Origin: Sabellastarte sp. h YS-2021
Taxonomy: Eukaryota; Annelida; Polychaeta; Sabellida; Sabellidae
Direction: 5' to 3'
Assembly: GCA_964017235.1 (NCBI GenBank)
Contig: OZ024938.1
Span: 5,633,454-5,697,453 of the forward strand
DNA: 64,000 nt
Below, in pieces: positions 50,311 to 63,844 of this stretch. Position numbers and translations under genes: made by a program. Positions within the stretch are counted from its first letter, which is position 1; each line of letters begins with the position of its first letter. Below the pieces are notes generated by a model, which was not told the DNA's origin, ran no database searches, and saw only the letters and a program-made list of their open reading frames with translations.

Positions 50311-53019
50311 TCTAAAGACCTTAATTTCATAGATATGAGCAGAAACAGTATTTCCCATTGATTTTAAATGGGCATTTTGTCGTACATGTGTAGATGCCTT
50401 ACCATCGAGTACGCCAATTTTGGTCGTTACGAGGGACACCAATTTTTTTCCACCAATGGATAGAGTGGTCCAGTCTGAGTCTATACGATATAACAGGGTA
50501 GGGGCTAAAGACCTTAATTTCGTAGATATGAGCTGAAACAGTATTTCCCATTGATTTTAAATTGGTATTTCGTCGTACATGTGTAGATGCCTTACCATCG
50601 AGTGCGCCAATTTTGGTCGTTCCGAGGGACACCAATTTTTTCCCACCAATGGATAGAGTGGTCCAGTATGAGTCTATACAATATAACAGGGTAGGATCTA
50701 AAGACCTTAATTTCGTAGATATGAGCAGAAACAGTATTTCCCATTGATTTTAAATGGGCATTTCGTCGTACATGTGTAGATGCCTTACCATCGAGTACGC
50801 CAATTTTGGTCGTTACGAGGGACACCAATTTTTTTCCACCAATGGATAGAGTGGTCCAGTCTGAGTCTATACAATATAACAGGGTACGGTCTACAGGCCT
50901 TAATTTCGTAGATATGAGCTGAAACAGTAATTCACATTGATTTTAAATGGGCATTTCGTCGTACATGTGTAGATGCCTTACCATCGAGTACGCCAACTTT
51001 GGTAGTTCCGAGGGACACCAATTTTTTTCCACCAATGGATAGAGTGGTCCAGTCTGAGTCTATACAATATAACAGGGTAGGGTCTAAAGACCTTAATTTC
51101 GTAGATATGAGCTGAAACAATATTTCCCATTGATTTTAAATCGGCATTTCGTTGTACATGTGTAGATGCCTTACCATCGAGTACGCCAATTTTGGTCATT
51201 TCGAGGGACACGAATTTTTTCCACCAATGGATAGCGTGGTCTAGTATGAGTCTATACAATATAACAGGGTAGGGTCTAAAGACCTTAATTTCGTAGATAT
51301 GAGCAGAAACAGTATTTCCCATTGATTTTAAATGGGCATTTCGTCGTACATGTGTAGATGCCTTACCATCGAGTGCACCAATTTTGGTCGTTCCGAGGGA
51401 CACCAATTTTTTTCCACCAATGGATAGAGAGGTCCAGTCTGAGTCTATACAATATAACAGGGTAGCGGCTAAAGACCTTAATTTCGTAGATATGAGCTGA
51501 AACAGTATTTCCCATTGATTTTAAATGGGCATTTCGTCATACATGTGTAGATGCCTTACCATCGAGTGCGCCAATTTTGGTCGTTCCGAGGGACACCAAT
51601 TTTTTTCCACCAATGGATAGAGTGGTCCAGTATGAGTCTATACAATATAACAGGGTAGGGTCTAAAGACCTTAATTTCGTAGATATGAGCAGAAACAGTA
51701 TTTCCCATTGATTTTAAATGGGGATTTTGCCATGCATCTACCCCAGTACAGGTGCCTTACCATCGAGTATGCTAATTTTGGTCATTCCGAGGGACACCAA
51801 TTTTTTTCCACCAATGGATAGAGTGGTCCAGTCTGAGTCTATACAATATAACAGAGTAGGGTCTAAAGACCTTAATTTCGTATATATGAGCAGAAAGAGT
51901 ATTTCCCATTGATTTTAAATGGGCATTTCGTCGTACATGTGTAGATGCCTTACCATCGAGTGCACCAATTTTGGTCGTTCCGAGGGACACCAATTTTTTT
52001 CCAACAATGGATAGAGTGGTCCAGTCTGAGTCTATACAATATAACAGGGTAGGGTCTAAAGACCTTAATTTCGTAGATATGAGCAGAAACAGTATTTCCC
52101 ATTGATTTTAAATGGGCATTTCGTCGTACATGTGTAGGTGACTTACCATCGAGTACGCCAATTTTGGTCGTTCCGGGGGACACCAATTTTTTTCCACCAA
52201 TGGATAGAGTGGTCCAGTATAAGTCTATACATTATAACAGGGTAGGGTCTAAAGACCTTAATTTCGTAGATATGAGCAGATACAGTATTTTCCATTGATT
52301 TTAAATGGGCATTTCGTCGTACATGTGTAGATGCCTTACCATCGAGTGCACCAATTTTGGTCGTTCCGAGGGACACCAATTTTTTTCCACCAATGGATAG
52401 AGTGGTCCAGTCTGAGTCTATACGATATAACAGGGTAGGGGCTAAAGACCTTAATTTCGTAGATATGAGCTGAAACAGTATTTCCCATTGATTTTAAATT
52501 GGCATTTCGTCGTACATGTGTAGATGCCTTACCATCGAGTGCGCCAATTTTGGTCGTTCCGAGGGACACCAATTTTTTTCCACCAATGGATAGAGTGGTC
52601 CAGTATGAGTCTATACAATATAACAGGGTAGGGTCTAAAGACCTTAATTTCATAGATATGAGCAGAAACAGTATTTCCCATTGATTTTAAATGGGCATTT
52701 CGTCGTACATGTGTAGATGCCTTACCATCGAGTACGCCAATTTTGGTCGTTACGAGGGACACCAATTTTTTTCCACCAATGGATAGAGTGGTCCAGTCTG
52801 AGTCTATACGATATAACAGGGTAGGGGCTAAAGACCTTAATTTCGTAGATATGAGCTGAAACAGTATTTCCCATTGATTTTAAATTGGCATTTCGTCGTA
52901 CATGTGTAGATGCCTTACCATCGAGTGCGCCAATTTTGGTCGTTCCGAGGGACACCAATTTTTTTCCACCAATGGATAGAGTGGTCCAGTATGAGTCTAT
53001 ACAATATAACTGGGTAGGA
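50311..53019 (+). repeat. Intermediate block, 14 units (2709 bp)
   Basis: Contains one 201-bp unit and one 192-bp unit. The stretch 50.0-50.9 kb recurs at 52.3-53.2 kb (offset 2323), at 56.0-56.9 kb and at 60.45-61.4 kb. The stretch 50.0-52.4 kb recurs at 60.45-62.8 kb (offset 10,440) with the shared private changes 'gagaggtcc', 'acagagtaggg' and 'cagaaagagt'. Confidence 0.85.
51661..51861 (+). repeat. 201-bp unit, type 2, ctaccccag form with gctaatttt
   Basis: Block at about 51723-51752; followed by gagtatgctaatttt and by a unit with cagaaagagt. Partner at 62101. Confidence 0.95.
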
Positions 53020-56000
53020 TCTAAAGACCTTAATTTCGTAGATATGAGCAGAAACAGTATTTCCCATTGATTTTAAATGGGCATTTCGTCGTACATGTGT
53101 AGATGCCTTACCATCGAGTACGCCAATTTTGGTCGTTACGAGGGACACCAATTTTTTTCCACCAATGGATAGAGTGGTCCAGTCTGAGTCTATACAATAT
53201 AACAGGGTACGGTCTACAGGCCTTAATTTCGTAGATATGAGCTGAAACAGTAATTCACATTGATTTTAAATGGGCATTTCGTCGTACATGTGTAGATGCC
53301 TTACCATCGAGTGCACCAATTTTGGTCGTTCCGAGGGACACCAATTTTTTTCCAACAATGGATAGAGTGGTCCAGTCTGAGTCTATACAATATAACAGGG
53401 TAGGGTCTAAAGACCTTAATTTCGTAGATATGAGCAGAAACAGTATTTCCCATTGATTTTAAATGGGCATTGCGTCGTACATGTGTAGGTGACTTACCAT
53501 CGAGTACGCCAATTTTGGTCGTTCCGGGGGACACCAATTTTTTTCCACCAATGGATAGAGTGGTCCAGTATAAGTCTATACATTATAACAGGGTAGGGTC
53601 TAAAGACCTTAATTTCGTAGATATGAGCAGATACAGTATTTTCCATTGATTTTAAATGGGCATTTCGTCGTACATGTGTAGATGCCTTACCATCGAGTGC
53701 ACCAATTTTGGTCGTTCCGAGGGACACCAATTTTTTTCCACCAATGGATAGAGAGGTCCAGTCTGAGTCTATACGATATAACAGGGTAGGGTCTAAAGAC
53801 CTTAATTTCGTAGATATGAGCAGATACAGTATTTCCCATTGATTTTAAATGGGCATTTCGTCGTACATGTGTAGATGCCTTACCATCGAGTACGCCAATT
53901 TTGGTCGTTCTGAGGGACACCAATTTTTTTCCACCAATGGGTAGAGTGGTCCAGTCTGAGTCTATACAATATAACAGGGTAGGGTCTAAAGACCTTAATT
54001 TCGTAGATATGAGCTGAAACAATATTTCCCATTGATTTTAAATGGGCATTTCGTTGTACATGTGTAGATGCCTTACCATCGAGTACGCCAATTTTGGTCA
54101 TTTCGAGGGACACCAATTTTTTCCACCAATGGATAGCGTGGTCTAGTATGAGTCTATACAATATAACAGGGTAGGGTCTAAAGACCTTAATTTCGTAGAT
54201 ATGAGCAGAAACAGTATTTCCCATTGATTTTAAATGGGCATTTCGTCGTACATGTGTAGATGCCTTACCATCGAGTGCACCAATTTTGGTCGTTCCGAGG
54301 GACACCAATTTTTTTCCAACAATGGATAGAGTGGTCCAGTCTGAGTCTATACAATATAACAGGGTAGGGTCTAAAGACCTTAATTTCGTAGATATGAGCA
54401 GAAACAGTATTTCCCATTGATTTTAAATGGGCATTTCGTCGTACATGTGTAGGTGACTTACCATCGAGTACGCCAATTTTGGTCGTTCCGGGGGACACCA
54501 ATTTTTTTCCACCAATGGATAGAGTGGTCCAGTATAAGTCTATACATTATAACAGGGTAGGGTCTAAAGACCTTAATTTCGTAGATATGAGCAGATAAAG
54601 TATTTTCCATTGATTTTAAATGGGCATTTCGTCGTACATGTGTAGATGCCTTACCATCGAGTGCACCAATTTTGGTCGTTCCGAGGGACACCAATTTTTT
54701 TCCACCAATGGATAGAGTGGTCCAGTCTGAGTCTATACGATATAACAGGGTAGGGTCTAAAGACCTTAATTTCGTAGATATGAGCAGATACAGTATTTCC
54801 CATTGATTTTAAATGGGCATTTCGTCGTACATGTGTAGATGCCTTACCATCGAGTACGCCAATTTTGGTCGTTCTGAGGGACACCAAATTTTTTCCACCA
54901 ATGGGTAGAGTGGTCCAGTCTGAGTCTATACAATATAACAGGGTAGGGTCTAAAGACCTTAATTTCGTAGATATGAGCTGAAACAATATTTCCCATTGAT
55001 TTTAAATGGGCATTTCGTTGTACATGTGTAGATGCCTTACCATCGAGTACGCCAATTTTGGTCATTTCGAGGGACACCAATTTTTTCCACCAATGGATAT
55101 CGTGGTCTAGTATGAGTCTATACAATATAACAGGGTAGGGTTTAAAGACCTTAATTTCGTAGATATGAGCAGAAACAGTATTTCCCATTGATTTTAAATG
55201 GGCATTTCGTCGTACATGTGTAGATGCCTTACCATCGAGTGCACCAATTTTGGTCGTTCCGAGGGACACCAATTTTTTTCCACCAATGGATAGAATGGTC
55301 CAGTCTGAGTCTATACAATATAACAGGGTAGGGTCTAAAGACCTTAATTTCGTAGATATGAGCAGAAACAGTATTTCCCATTGATTTTAAATGGGGATTT
55401 TGCCATGCATCTACCCTAGTACAGGTGCCTTACCATCGAGTACGCCAATTTTGGTCATTCCGAGGGACACCAATTTTTTTCCACCAATGGATAGAGTGGT
55501 CCAGTCTGAGTCTATACAATATAACAGGGTAGGGTCTAAAGACCTTAATTTCGTATATATGAGCAGAAACAGTATTTCCCATTGATTTTAAATGGGCATT
55601 TCGTCGTACATGTGTAGATGCCTTACCATCGAGTGCACCAATTTTGGTCGTTCCGAGGGACACCAATTTTTTTCCAACAATGGATAGAGTGGTCCAGTCT
55701 GAGTCTATACAATATAACAGGGTAGGGTCTAAAGATCTTAATTTCGTAGATATGAGCAGAAACAGTATTTCCCATTGATTTTAAATGGGCATTTCATCGT
55801 ACATGTGTAGGTGACTTACCATCGAGTACGCCAATTTTGGTCGTTCCGGGGGACACCAATTTTTTTCCACCAATGGATAGAGTGGTCCAGTATAAGTCTA
55901 TACATTACAACAGGGTAGGGTCTAAAGACCTTAATTTCGTAGATATGAGCAGATACAGTATTTTCCATTGATTTTAAATGGGCATTTCATCGTACATGTG

Positions 56001-57463
56001 TAGATGCCTTACCATCGAGTGCACCAATTTTGGTCGTTCCGAGGGACACCAATTTTTTTCCACCAATGGATAGAGTGGTCCAGTCTGAGTCTATACGATA
56101 TAACAGGGTAGGGGCTAAAGACCTTAATTTCGTAGATATGAGCTGAAACAGTATTTCCCATTGATTTTAAATTGGCATTTCGTCGTACATGTGTAGATGC
56201 CTTACCATCGAGTGCGCCAATTTTGGTCGTTCCGAGGGACACCAATTTTTTTCCACCAATGGATAGAGTGGTCCAGTATGAGTCTATACAATATAACAGG
56301 GTAGGGTCTAAAGACCTTAATTTCATAGATATGAGCAGAAACAGTATTTCCCATTGATTTTAAATGGGCATTTCGTCGTACATGTGTAGATGCCTTACCA
56401 TCGAGTACGCCAATTTTGGTCGTTACGAGGGACACCAATTTTTTTCCACCAATGGATAGAGTGGTCCAGTCTGAGTCTATACGATATAACAGGGTAGGGG
56501 CTAAAGACCTTAATTTCGTAGATATGAGCTGAAACAGTATTTCCCATTGATTTTAAATTGGCATTTCGTCGTACATGTGTAGATGCCTTACCATCGAGTG
56601 CGCCAATTTTGGTCGTTCCGAGGGACACCAATTTTTTTCCACCAATGGATAGAGTGGTCCAGTATGAGTCTATACAATATAACAGGGTAGGATCTAAAGA
56701 CCTTAATTTCGTAGATATGAGCAGAAACAGTATTTCCCATTGATTTTAAATGGGCATTTCGTCGTACATGTGTAGATGCCTTACCATCGAGTACGCCAAT
56801 TTTGGTCGTTACGAGGGACACCAATTTTTTTCCACCAATGGATAGAGTGATCCAGTCTGAGTCTATACAATATAACAGGGTACGGTCTACAGGCCTTAAT
56901 TTCGTAGATATGAGCTGAAACAGTAATTCACATTGATTTTAAATGGGCATTTCGTCGTACATGTGTAGATGCCTTACCATCGAGTACGCCAACTTTGGTA
57001 GTTCCGAGGGACACCAATTTTTTTCCACCAATGGATAGAGTGGTCCAGTCTGAGTCTATACAATATAACAGGGTAGGGTCTAAAGACCTTAATTTCGTAG
57101 ATATGAGCTGAAACAATATTTCCCATTGATTTTAAATCGGCATTTCGTTGTACATGTGTAGATGCCTTACCATCGAGTACGCCAATTTTGGTCATTTCGA
57201 GGGACACGAATTTTTTCCACCAATGGATAGCGTGGTCTAGTATGAGTCTATACAATATAACAGGGTAGGGTCTAAAGACCTTAATTTCGTAGATATGAGC
57301 AGAAACAGTATTTCCCATTGATTTTAAATGGGCATTTCGTCGTACATGTGTAGATGCCTTACCATCGAGTGCACCAATTTTGGTCGTTCCGAGGGACACC
57401 AATTTTTTTCCACCAATGGATAGAGAGGTCCAGTCTGAGTCTATACAATATAACAGGGTAGGG
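53020..57463 (+). repeat. 4444-bp tandem duplication, left copy (23 units)
   Basis: Length equals 23 x 193 + 8 - 3, matching one 201-bp and three 192-bp units. Private markers found again at +4444 include 'gcattgcgtcg' (53468), 'caccaaatttttt' (54882), 'agataaag' (54594) and 'gtgatccag' (56847). Differences I noticed are few single bases, such as 'tttaaagacc' at 55141, 'agaatgg' near 55293 and 'agatctt' near 55734 in this copy only. Confidence 0.93.
55334..55534 (+). repeat. 201-bp unit, type 2, ctaccctag form
   Basis: Block at about 55396-55425; the single 201-bp unit of the left 4444-bp copy. Confidence 0.95.
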
Positions 57464-60400
57464 GCTAAAGACCTTAATTTCGTAGATATGAGCAGAAACA
57501 GTATTTCCCATTGATTTTAAATGGGCATTTCGTCGTACATGTGTAGATGCCTTACCATCGAGTACGCCAATTTTGGTCGTTACGAGGGACACCAATTTTT
57601 TTCCACCAATGGATAGAGTGGTCCAGTCTGAGTCTATACAATATAACAGGGTACGGTCTACAGGCCTTAATTTCGTAGATATGAGCTGAAACAGTAATTC
57701 ACATTGATTTTAAATGGGCATTTCGTCGTACATGTGTAGATGCCTTACCATCGAGTGCACCAATTTTGGTCGTTCCGAGGGACACCAATTTTTTTCCAAC
57801 AATGGATAGAGTGGTCCAGTCTGAGTCTATACAATATAACAGGGTAGGGTCTAAAGACCTTAATTTCGTAGATATGAGCAGAAACAGTATTTCCCATTGA
57901 TTTTAAATGGGCATTGCGTCGTACATGTGTAGGTGACTTACCATCGAGTACGCCAATTTTGGTCGTTCCGGGGGACACCAATTTTTTTCCACCAATGGAT
58001 AGAGTGGTCCAGTATAAGTCTATACATTATAACAGGGTAGGGTCTAAAGACCTTAATTTCGTAGATATGAGCAGATACAGTATTTTCCATTGATTTTAAA
58101 TGGGCATTTCGTCGTACATGTGTAGATGCCTTACCATCGAGTGCACCAATTTTGGTCGTTCCGAGGGACACCAATTTTTTTCCACCAATGGATAGAGAGG
58201 TCCAGTCTGAGTCTATACGATATAACAGGGTAGGGTCTAAAGACCTTAATTTCGTAGATATGAGCAGATACAGTATTTCCCATTGATTTTAAATGGGCAT
58301 TTCGTCGTACATGTGTAGATGCCTTACCATCGAGTACGCCAATTTTGGTCGTTCTGAGGGACACCAATTTTTTTCCACCAATGGGTAGAGTGGTCCAGTC
58401 TGAGTCTATACAATATAACAGGGTAGGGTCTAAAGACCTTAATTTCGTAGATATGAGCTGAAACAATATTTCCCATTGATTTTAAATGGGCATTTCGTTG
58501 TACATGTGTAGATGCCTTACCATCGAGTACGCCAATTTTGGTCATTTCGAGGGACACCAATTTTTTCCACCAATGGATAGCGTGGTCTAGTATGAGTCTA
58601 TACAATATAACAGGGTAGGGTCTAAAGACCTTAATTTCGTAGATATGAGCAGAAACAGTATTTCCCATTGATTTTAAATGGGCATTTCGTCGTACATGTG
58701 TAGATGCCTTACCATCGAGTGCACCAATTTTGGTCGTTCCGAGGGACACCAATTTTTTTCCAACAATGGATAGAGTGGTCCAGTCTGAGTCTATACAATA
58801 TAACAGGGTAGGGTCTAAAGACCTTAATTTCGTAGATATGAGCAGAAACAGTATTTCCCATTGATTTTAAATGGGCATTTCGTCGTACATGTGTAGGTGA
58901 CTTACCATCGAGTACGCCAATTTTGGTCGTTCCGGGGGACACCAATTTTTTTCCACCAATGGATAGAGTGGTCCAGTATAAGTCTATACATTATAACAGG
59001 GTAGGGTCTAAAGACCTTAATTTCGTAGATATGAGCAGATAAAGTATTTTCCATTGATTTTAAATGGGCATTTCGTCGTACATGTGTAGATGCCTTACCA
59101 TCGAGTGCACCAATTTTGGTCGTTCCGAGGGACACCAATTTTTTTCCACCAATGGATAGAGTGGTCCAGTCTGAGTCTATACGATATAACAGGGTAGGGT
59201 CTAAAGACCTTAATTTCGTAGATATGAGCAGATACAGTATTTCCCATTGATTTTAAATGGGCATTTCGTCGTACATGTGTAGATGCCTTACCATCGAGTA
59301 CGCCAATTTTGGTCGTTCTGAGGGACACCAAATTTTTTCCACCAATGGGTAGAGTGGTCCAGTCTGAGTCTATACAATATAACAGGGTAGGGTCTAAAGA
59401 CCTTAATTTCGTAGATATGAGCTGAAACAATATTTCCCATTGATTTTAAATGGGCATTTCGTTGTACATGTGTAGATGCCTTACCATCGAGTACGCCAAT
59501 TTTGGTCATTTCGAGGGACACCAATTTTTTCCACCAATGGATATCGTGGTCTAGTATGAGTCTATACAATATAACAGGGTAGGGTCTAAAGACCTTAATT
59601 TCGTAGATATGAGCAGAAACAGTATTTCCCATTGATTTTAAATGGGCATTTCGTCGTACATGTGTAGATGCCTTACCATCGAGTGCACCAATTTTGGTCG
59701 TTCCGAGGGACACCAATTTTTTTCCACCAATGGATAGAGTGGTCCAGTCTGAGTCTATACAATATAACAGGGTAGGGTCTAAAGACCTTAATTTCGTAGA
59801 TATGAGCAGAAACAGTATTTCCCATTGATTTTAAATGGGGATTTTGCCATGCATCTACCCTAGTACAGGTGCCTTACCATCGAGTACGCCAATTTTGGTC
59901 ATTCCGAGGGACACCAATTTTTTTCCACCAATGGATAGAGTGGTCCAGTCTGAGTCTATACAATATAACAGGGTAGGGTCTAAAGACCTTAATTTCGTAT
60001 ATATGAGCAGAAACAGTATTTCCCATTGATTTTAAATGGGCATTTCGTCGTACATGTGTAGATGCCTTACCATCGAGTGCACCAATTTTGGTCGTTCCGA
60101 GGGACACCAATTTTTTTCCAACAATGGATAGAGTGGTCCAGTCTGAGTCTATACAATATAACAGGGTAGGGTCTAAAGACCTTAATTTCGTAGATATGAG
60201 CAGAAACAGTATTTCCCATTGATTTTAAATGGGCATTTCATCGTACATGTGTAGGTGACTTACCATCGAGTACGCCAATTTTGGTCGTTCCGGGGGACAC
60301 CAATTTTTTTCCACCAATGGATAGAGTGGTCCAGTATAACTCTATACATTACAACAGGGTAGGGTCTAAAGACCTTAATTTCGTAGATATGAGCAGATAC

Positions 60401-61907
60401 AGTATTTTCCATTGATTTTAAATGGGCATTTCATCGTACATGTGTAGATGCCTTACCATCGAGTGCACCAATTTTGGTCGTTCCGAGGGACACCAATTTT
60501 TTTCCACCAATGGATAGAGTGGTCCAGTCTGAGTCTATACGATATAACAGGGTAGGGGCTAAAGACCTTAATTTCGTAGATATGAGCTGAAACAGTATTT
60601 CCCATTGATTTTAAATTGGCATTTCGTCGTACATGTGTAGATGCCTTACCATCGAGTGCGCCAATTTTGGTCGTTCCGAGGGACACCAATTTTTTTCCAC
60701 CAATGGATAGAGTGGTCCAGTATGAGTCTATACAATATAACAGGGTAGGGTCTAAAGACCTTAATTTCATAGATATGAGCAGAAACAGTATTTCCCATTG
60801 ATTTTAAATGGGCATTTCGTCGTACATGTGTAGATGCCTTACCATCGAGTACGCCAATTTTGGTCGTTACGAGGGACACCAATTTTTTTCCACCAATGGA
60901 TAGAGTGGTCCAGTCTGAGTCTATACGATATAACAGGGTAGGGGCTAAAGACCTTAATTTCGTAGATATGAGCTGAAACAGTATTTCCCATTGATTTTAA
61001 ATTGGCATTTCGTCGTACATGTGTAGATGCCTTACCATCGAGTGCGCCAATTTTGGTCGTTCCGAGGGACACCAATTTTTTTCCACCAATGGATAGAGTG
61101 GTCCAGTATGAGTCTATACAATATAACAGGGTAGGATCTAAAGACCTTAATTTCGTAGATATGAGCAGAAACAGTATTTCCCATTGATTTTAAATGGGCA
61201 TTTCGTCGTACATGTGTAGATGCCTTACCATCGAGTACGCCAATTTTGGTCGTTACGAGGGACACCAATTTTTTTCCACCAATGGATAGAGTGATCCAGT
61301 CTGAGTCTATACAATATAACAGGGTACGGTCTACAGGCCTTAATTTCGTAGATATGAGCTGAAACAGTAATTCACATTGATTTTAAATGGGCATTTCGTC
61401 GTACATGTGTAGATGCCTTACCATCGAGTACGCCAACTTTGGTAGTTCCGAGGGACACCAATTTTTTTCCACCAATGGATAGAGTGGTCCAGTCTGAGTC
61501 TATACAATATAACAGGGTAGGGTCTAAAGACCTTAATTTCGTAGATATGAGCTGAAACAATATTTCCCATTGATTTTAAATCGGCATTTCGTTGTACATG
61601 TGTAGATGCCTTACCATCGAGTACGCCAATTTTGGTCATTTCGAGGGACACGAATTTTTTCCACCAATGGATAGCGTGGTCTAGTATGAGTCTATACAAT
61701 ATAACAGGGTAGGGTCTAAAGACCTTAATTTCGTAGATATGAGCAGAAACAGTATTTCCCATTGATTTTAAATGGGCATTTCGTCGTACATGTGTAGATG
61801 CCTTACCATCGAGTGCACCAATTTTGGTCGTTCCGAGGGACACCAATTTTTTTCCACCAATGGATAGAGAGGTCCAGTCTGAGTCTATACAATATAACAG
61901 GGTAGGG
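57464..61907 (+). repeat. 4444-bp tandem duplication, right copy (23 units)
   Basis: Begins with a hybrid unit: 'ggggctaaag' is followed by 'gcagaaac', whereas other ggggct units continue with 'gctgaaac'. This marks the exchange point between 57464 and 57493. A change private to this copy is 'ataactcta' near 60338 for ataagtcta. Confidence 0.93.
59778..59978 (+). repeat. 201-bp unit, type 2, ctaccctag form
   Basis: Block at about 59840-59869; the single 201-bp unit of the right 4444-bp copy. Confidence 0.95.
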
Positions 61908-62100
61908 GCTAAAGACCTTAATTTCGTAGATATGAGCTGAAACAGTATTTCCCATTGATTTTAAATGGGCATTTCGTCATACATGTGTAGATGCCTTACC
62001 ATCGAGTGCGCCAATTTTGGTCGTTCCGAGGGACACCAATTTTTTTCCACCAATGGATAGAGTGGTCCAGTATGAGTCTATACAATATAACAGGGTAGGG

Positions 62101-62301
62101 TCTAAAGACCTTAATTTCGTAGATATGAGCAGAAACAGTATTTCCCATTGATTTTAAATGGGGATTTTACCATGCATCTACCCCAGTACAGGTGCCTTAC
62201 CATCGAGTACGCTAATTTTGGTCATTCCGAGGGACACCAATTTTTTTCCACCAATGGATAGAGTGGTCCAGTCTGAGTCTATACAATATAACAGAGTAGG
62301 G
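62101..62301 (+). repeat. 201-bp unit, type 2, with gattttacc
   Basis: Block at about 62163-62192, reading gattttaccatg instead of gattttgccatg; 10,440-bp partner of 51661. Confidence 0.95.
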
Positions 62302-62790
62302 TCTAAAGACCTTAATTTCGTATATATGAGCAGAAAGAGTATTTCCCATTGATTTTAAATGGGCATTTCGTCGTACATGTGTAGATGCCTTACCATCGAG
62401 TGCACCAATTTTGGTCGTTCCGAGGGACACCAATTTTTTTCCAACAATGGATAGAGTGGTCCAGTCTGAGTCTATACAATATAACAGGGTAGGGTCTAAA
62501 GACCTTAATTTCGTAGATATGAGCAGAAACAGTATTTCCCATTGATTTTAAATGGGCATTTCGTCGTACATGTGTAGGTGACTTACCATCGAGTACGCCA
62601 ATTTTGGTCGTTCCGGGGGACACCAATTTTTTTCCACCAATGGATAGAGTGGTCCAGTATAAGTCTATACATTATAACAGGGTAGGGTCTAAAGACCTTA
62701 ATTTCGTAGATATGAGCAGATACAGTATTTTCCATTGATTTTAAATGGGCATTTCGTCGTACATGTGTAGATGCCTTACCATCGAGTGCA

Positions 62791-63176
62791 CCAATATTGG
62801 TCGTTCCGAGGGACACCAATTTTTTTCCACCAATGGATAGAGTGGTCCAGTCTGAGTCTATACGATATAACAGGGTAGGGGCTAAAGACCTTAATTTCGT
62901 AGATATGAGCTGAAACAGTATTTCCCATTGATTTTAAATTGGCATTTCGTCGTACATGTGTAGATGCCTTACCATCGAGTGCACCAATATTGGTCGTTCC
63001 GAGGGACACCAATTTTTTTCCACCAATGGATAGAGTGGTCCAGTCTGAGTCTATACGATATAACAGGGTAGGGGCTAAAGACCTTAATTTCGTAGATATG
63101 AGCTGAAACAGTATTTCCCATTGATTTTAAATTGGCATTTCGTCGTACATGTGTAGATGCCTTACCATCGAGTGCG
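62791..63176 (+). repeat. Single-unit tandem duplication (2 x 193 bp)
   Basis: 'ccaatattgg' (for ccaattttgg) occurs at 62791 and 62984 only, as far as I can see, exactly 193 bp apart. The sequence between and after is the same 'cgatata .. ggggct .. gctgaaac .. aaattggc' unit. The simplest reading is a recent one-unit duplication after the private change arose. Confidence 0.85.
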
Positions 63177-63844
63177 CCAATTTTGGTCGTTCCGAGGGAC
63201 ACCAATTTTTTTCCACCAATGGATAGAGTGGTCCAGTATGAGTCTATACAATATAATAGGGTAGGGTCTAAAGACCTTAATTTCGTAGATATGAGCAGAT
63301 ACAGTATTTCCCATTGATTTTAAATGGGCATTTCGTCGTACATGTGTAGATGCCTTACCATCGAGTACGCCAATTTTGGTCGTTCTGAGGGACACCAATT
63401 TTTTTCCACCAATGGGTAGAGTGGTCCAGTCTGAGTCTATACAATATAACAGGGTAGGGTCTAAAGACCTTAATTTCGTAGATATGAGCTGAAACAATAT
63501 TTCCCATTGATTTTAAATGGGCATTTCGTTGTACATGTGTAGATGCCTTACCATCGAGTACGCCAATTTTGGTCATTTCGAGGGACACCAATTTTTTCCA
63601 CCAATGGATATCGTGGTCTAGTATGAGTCTATACAATATAACAGGGTAGGGTCTAAAGACCTTAATTTCGTAGATATGAGCAGAAACAGTATTTCCCATT
63701 GATTTTAAATGGGCATTTCGTCGTACATGTGTAGATGCCTTACCATCGAGTGCACCAATTTTGGTCGTTCCGAGGGACACCAATTTTTTTCCACCAATGG
63801 ATAGAGTGGTCCAGTCTGAGTCTATACAATATAACAGGGTAGGG

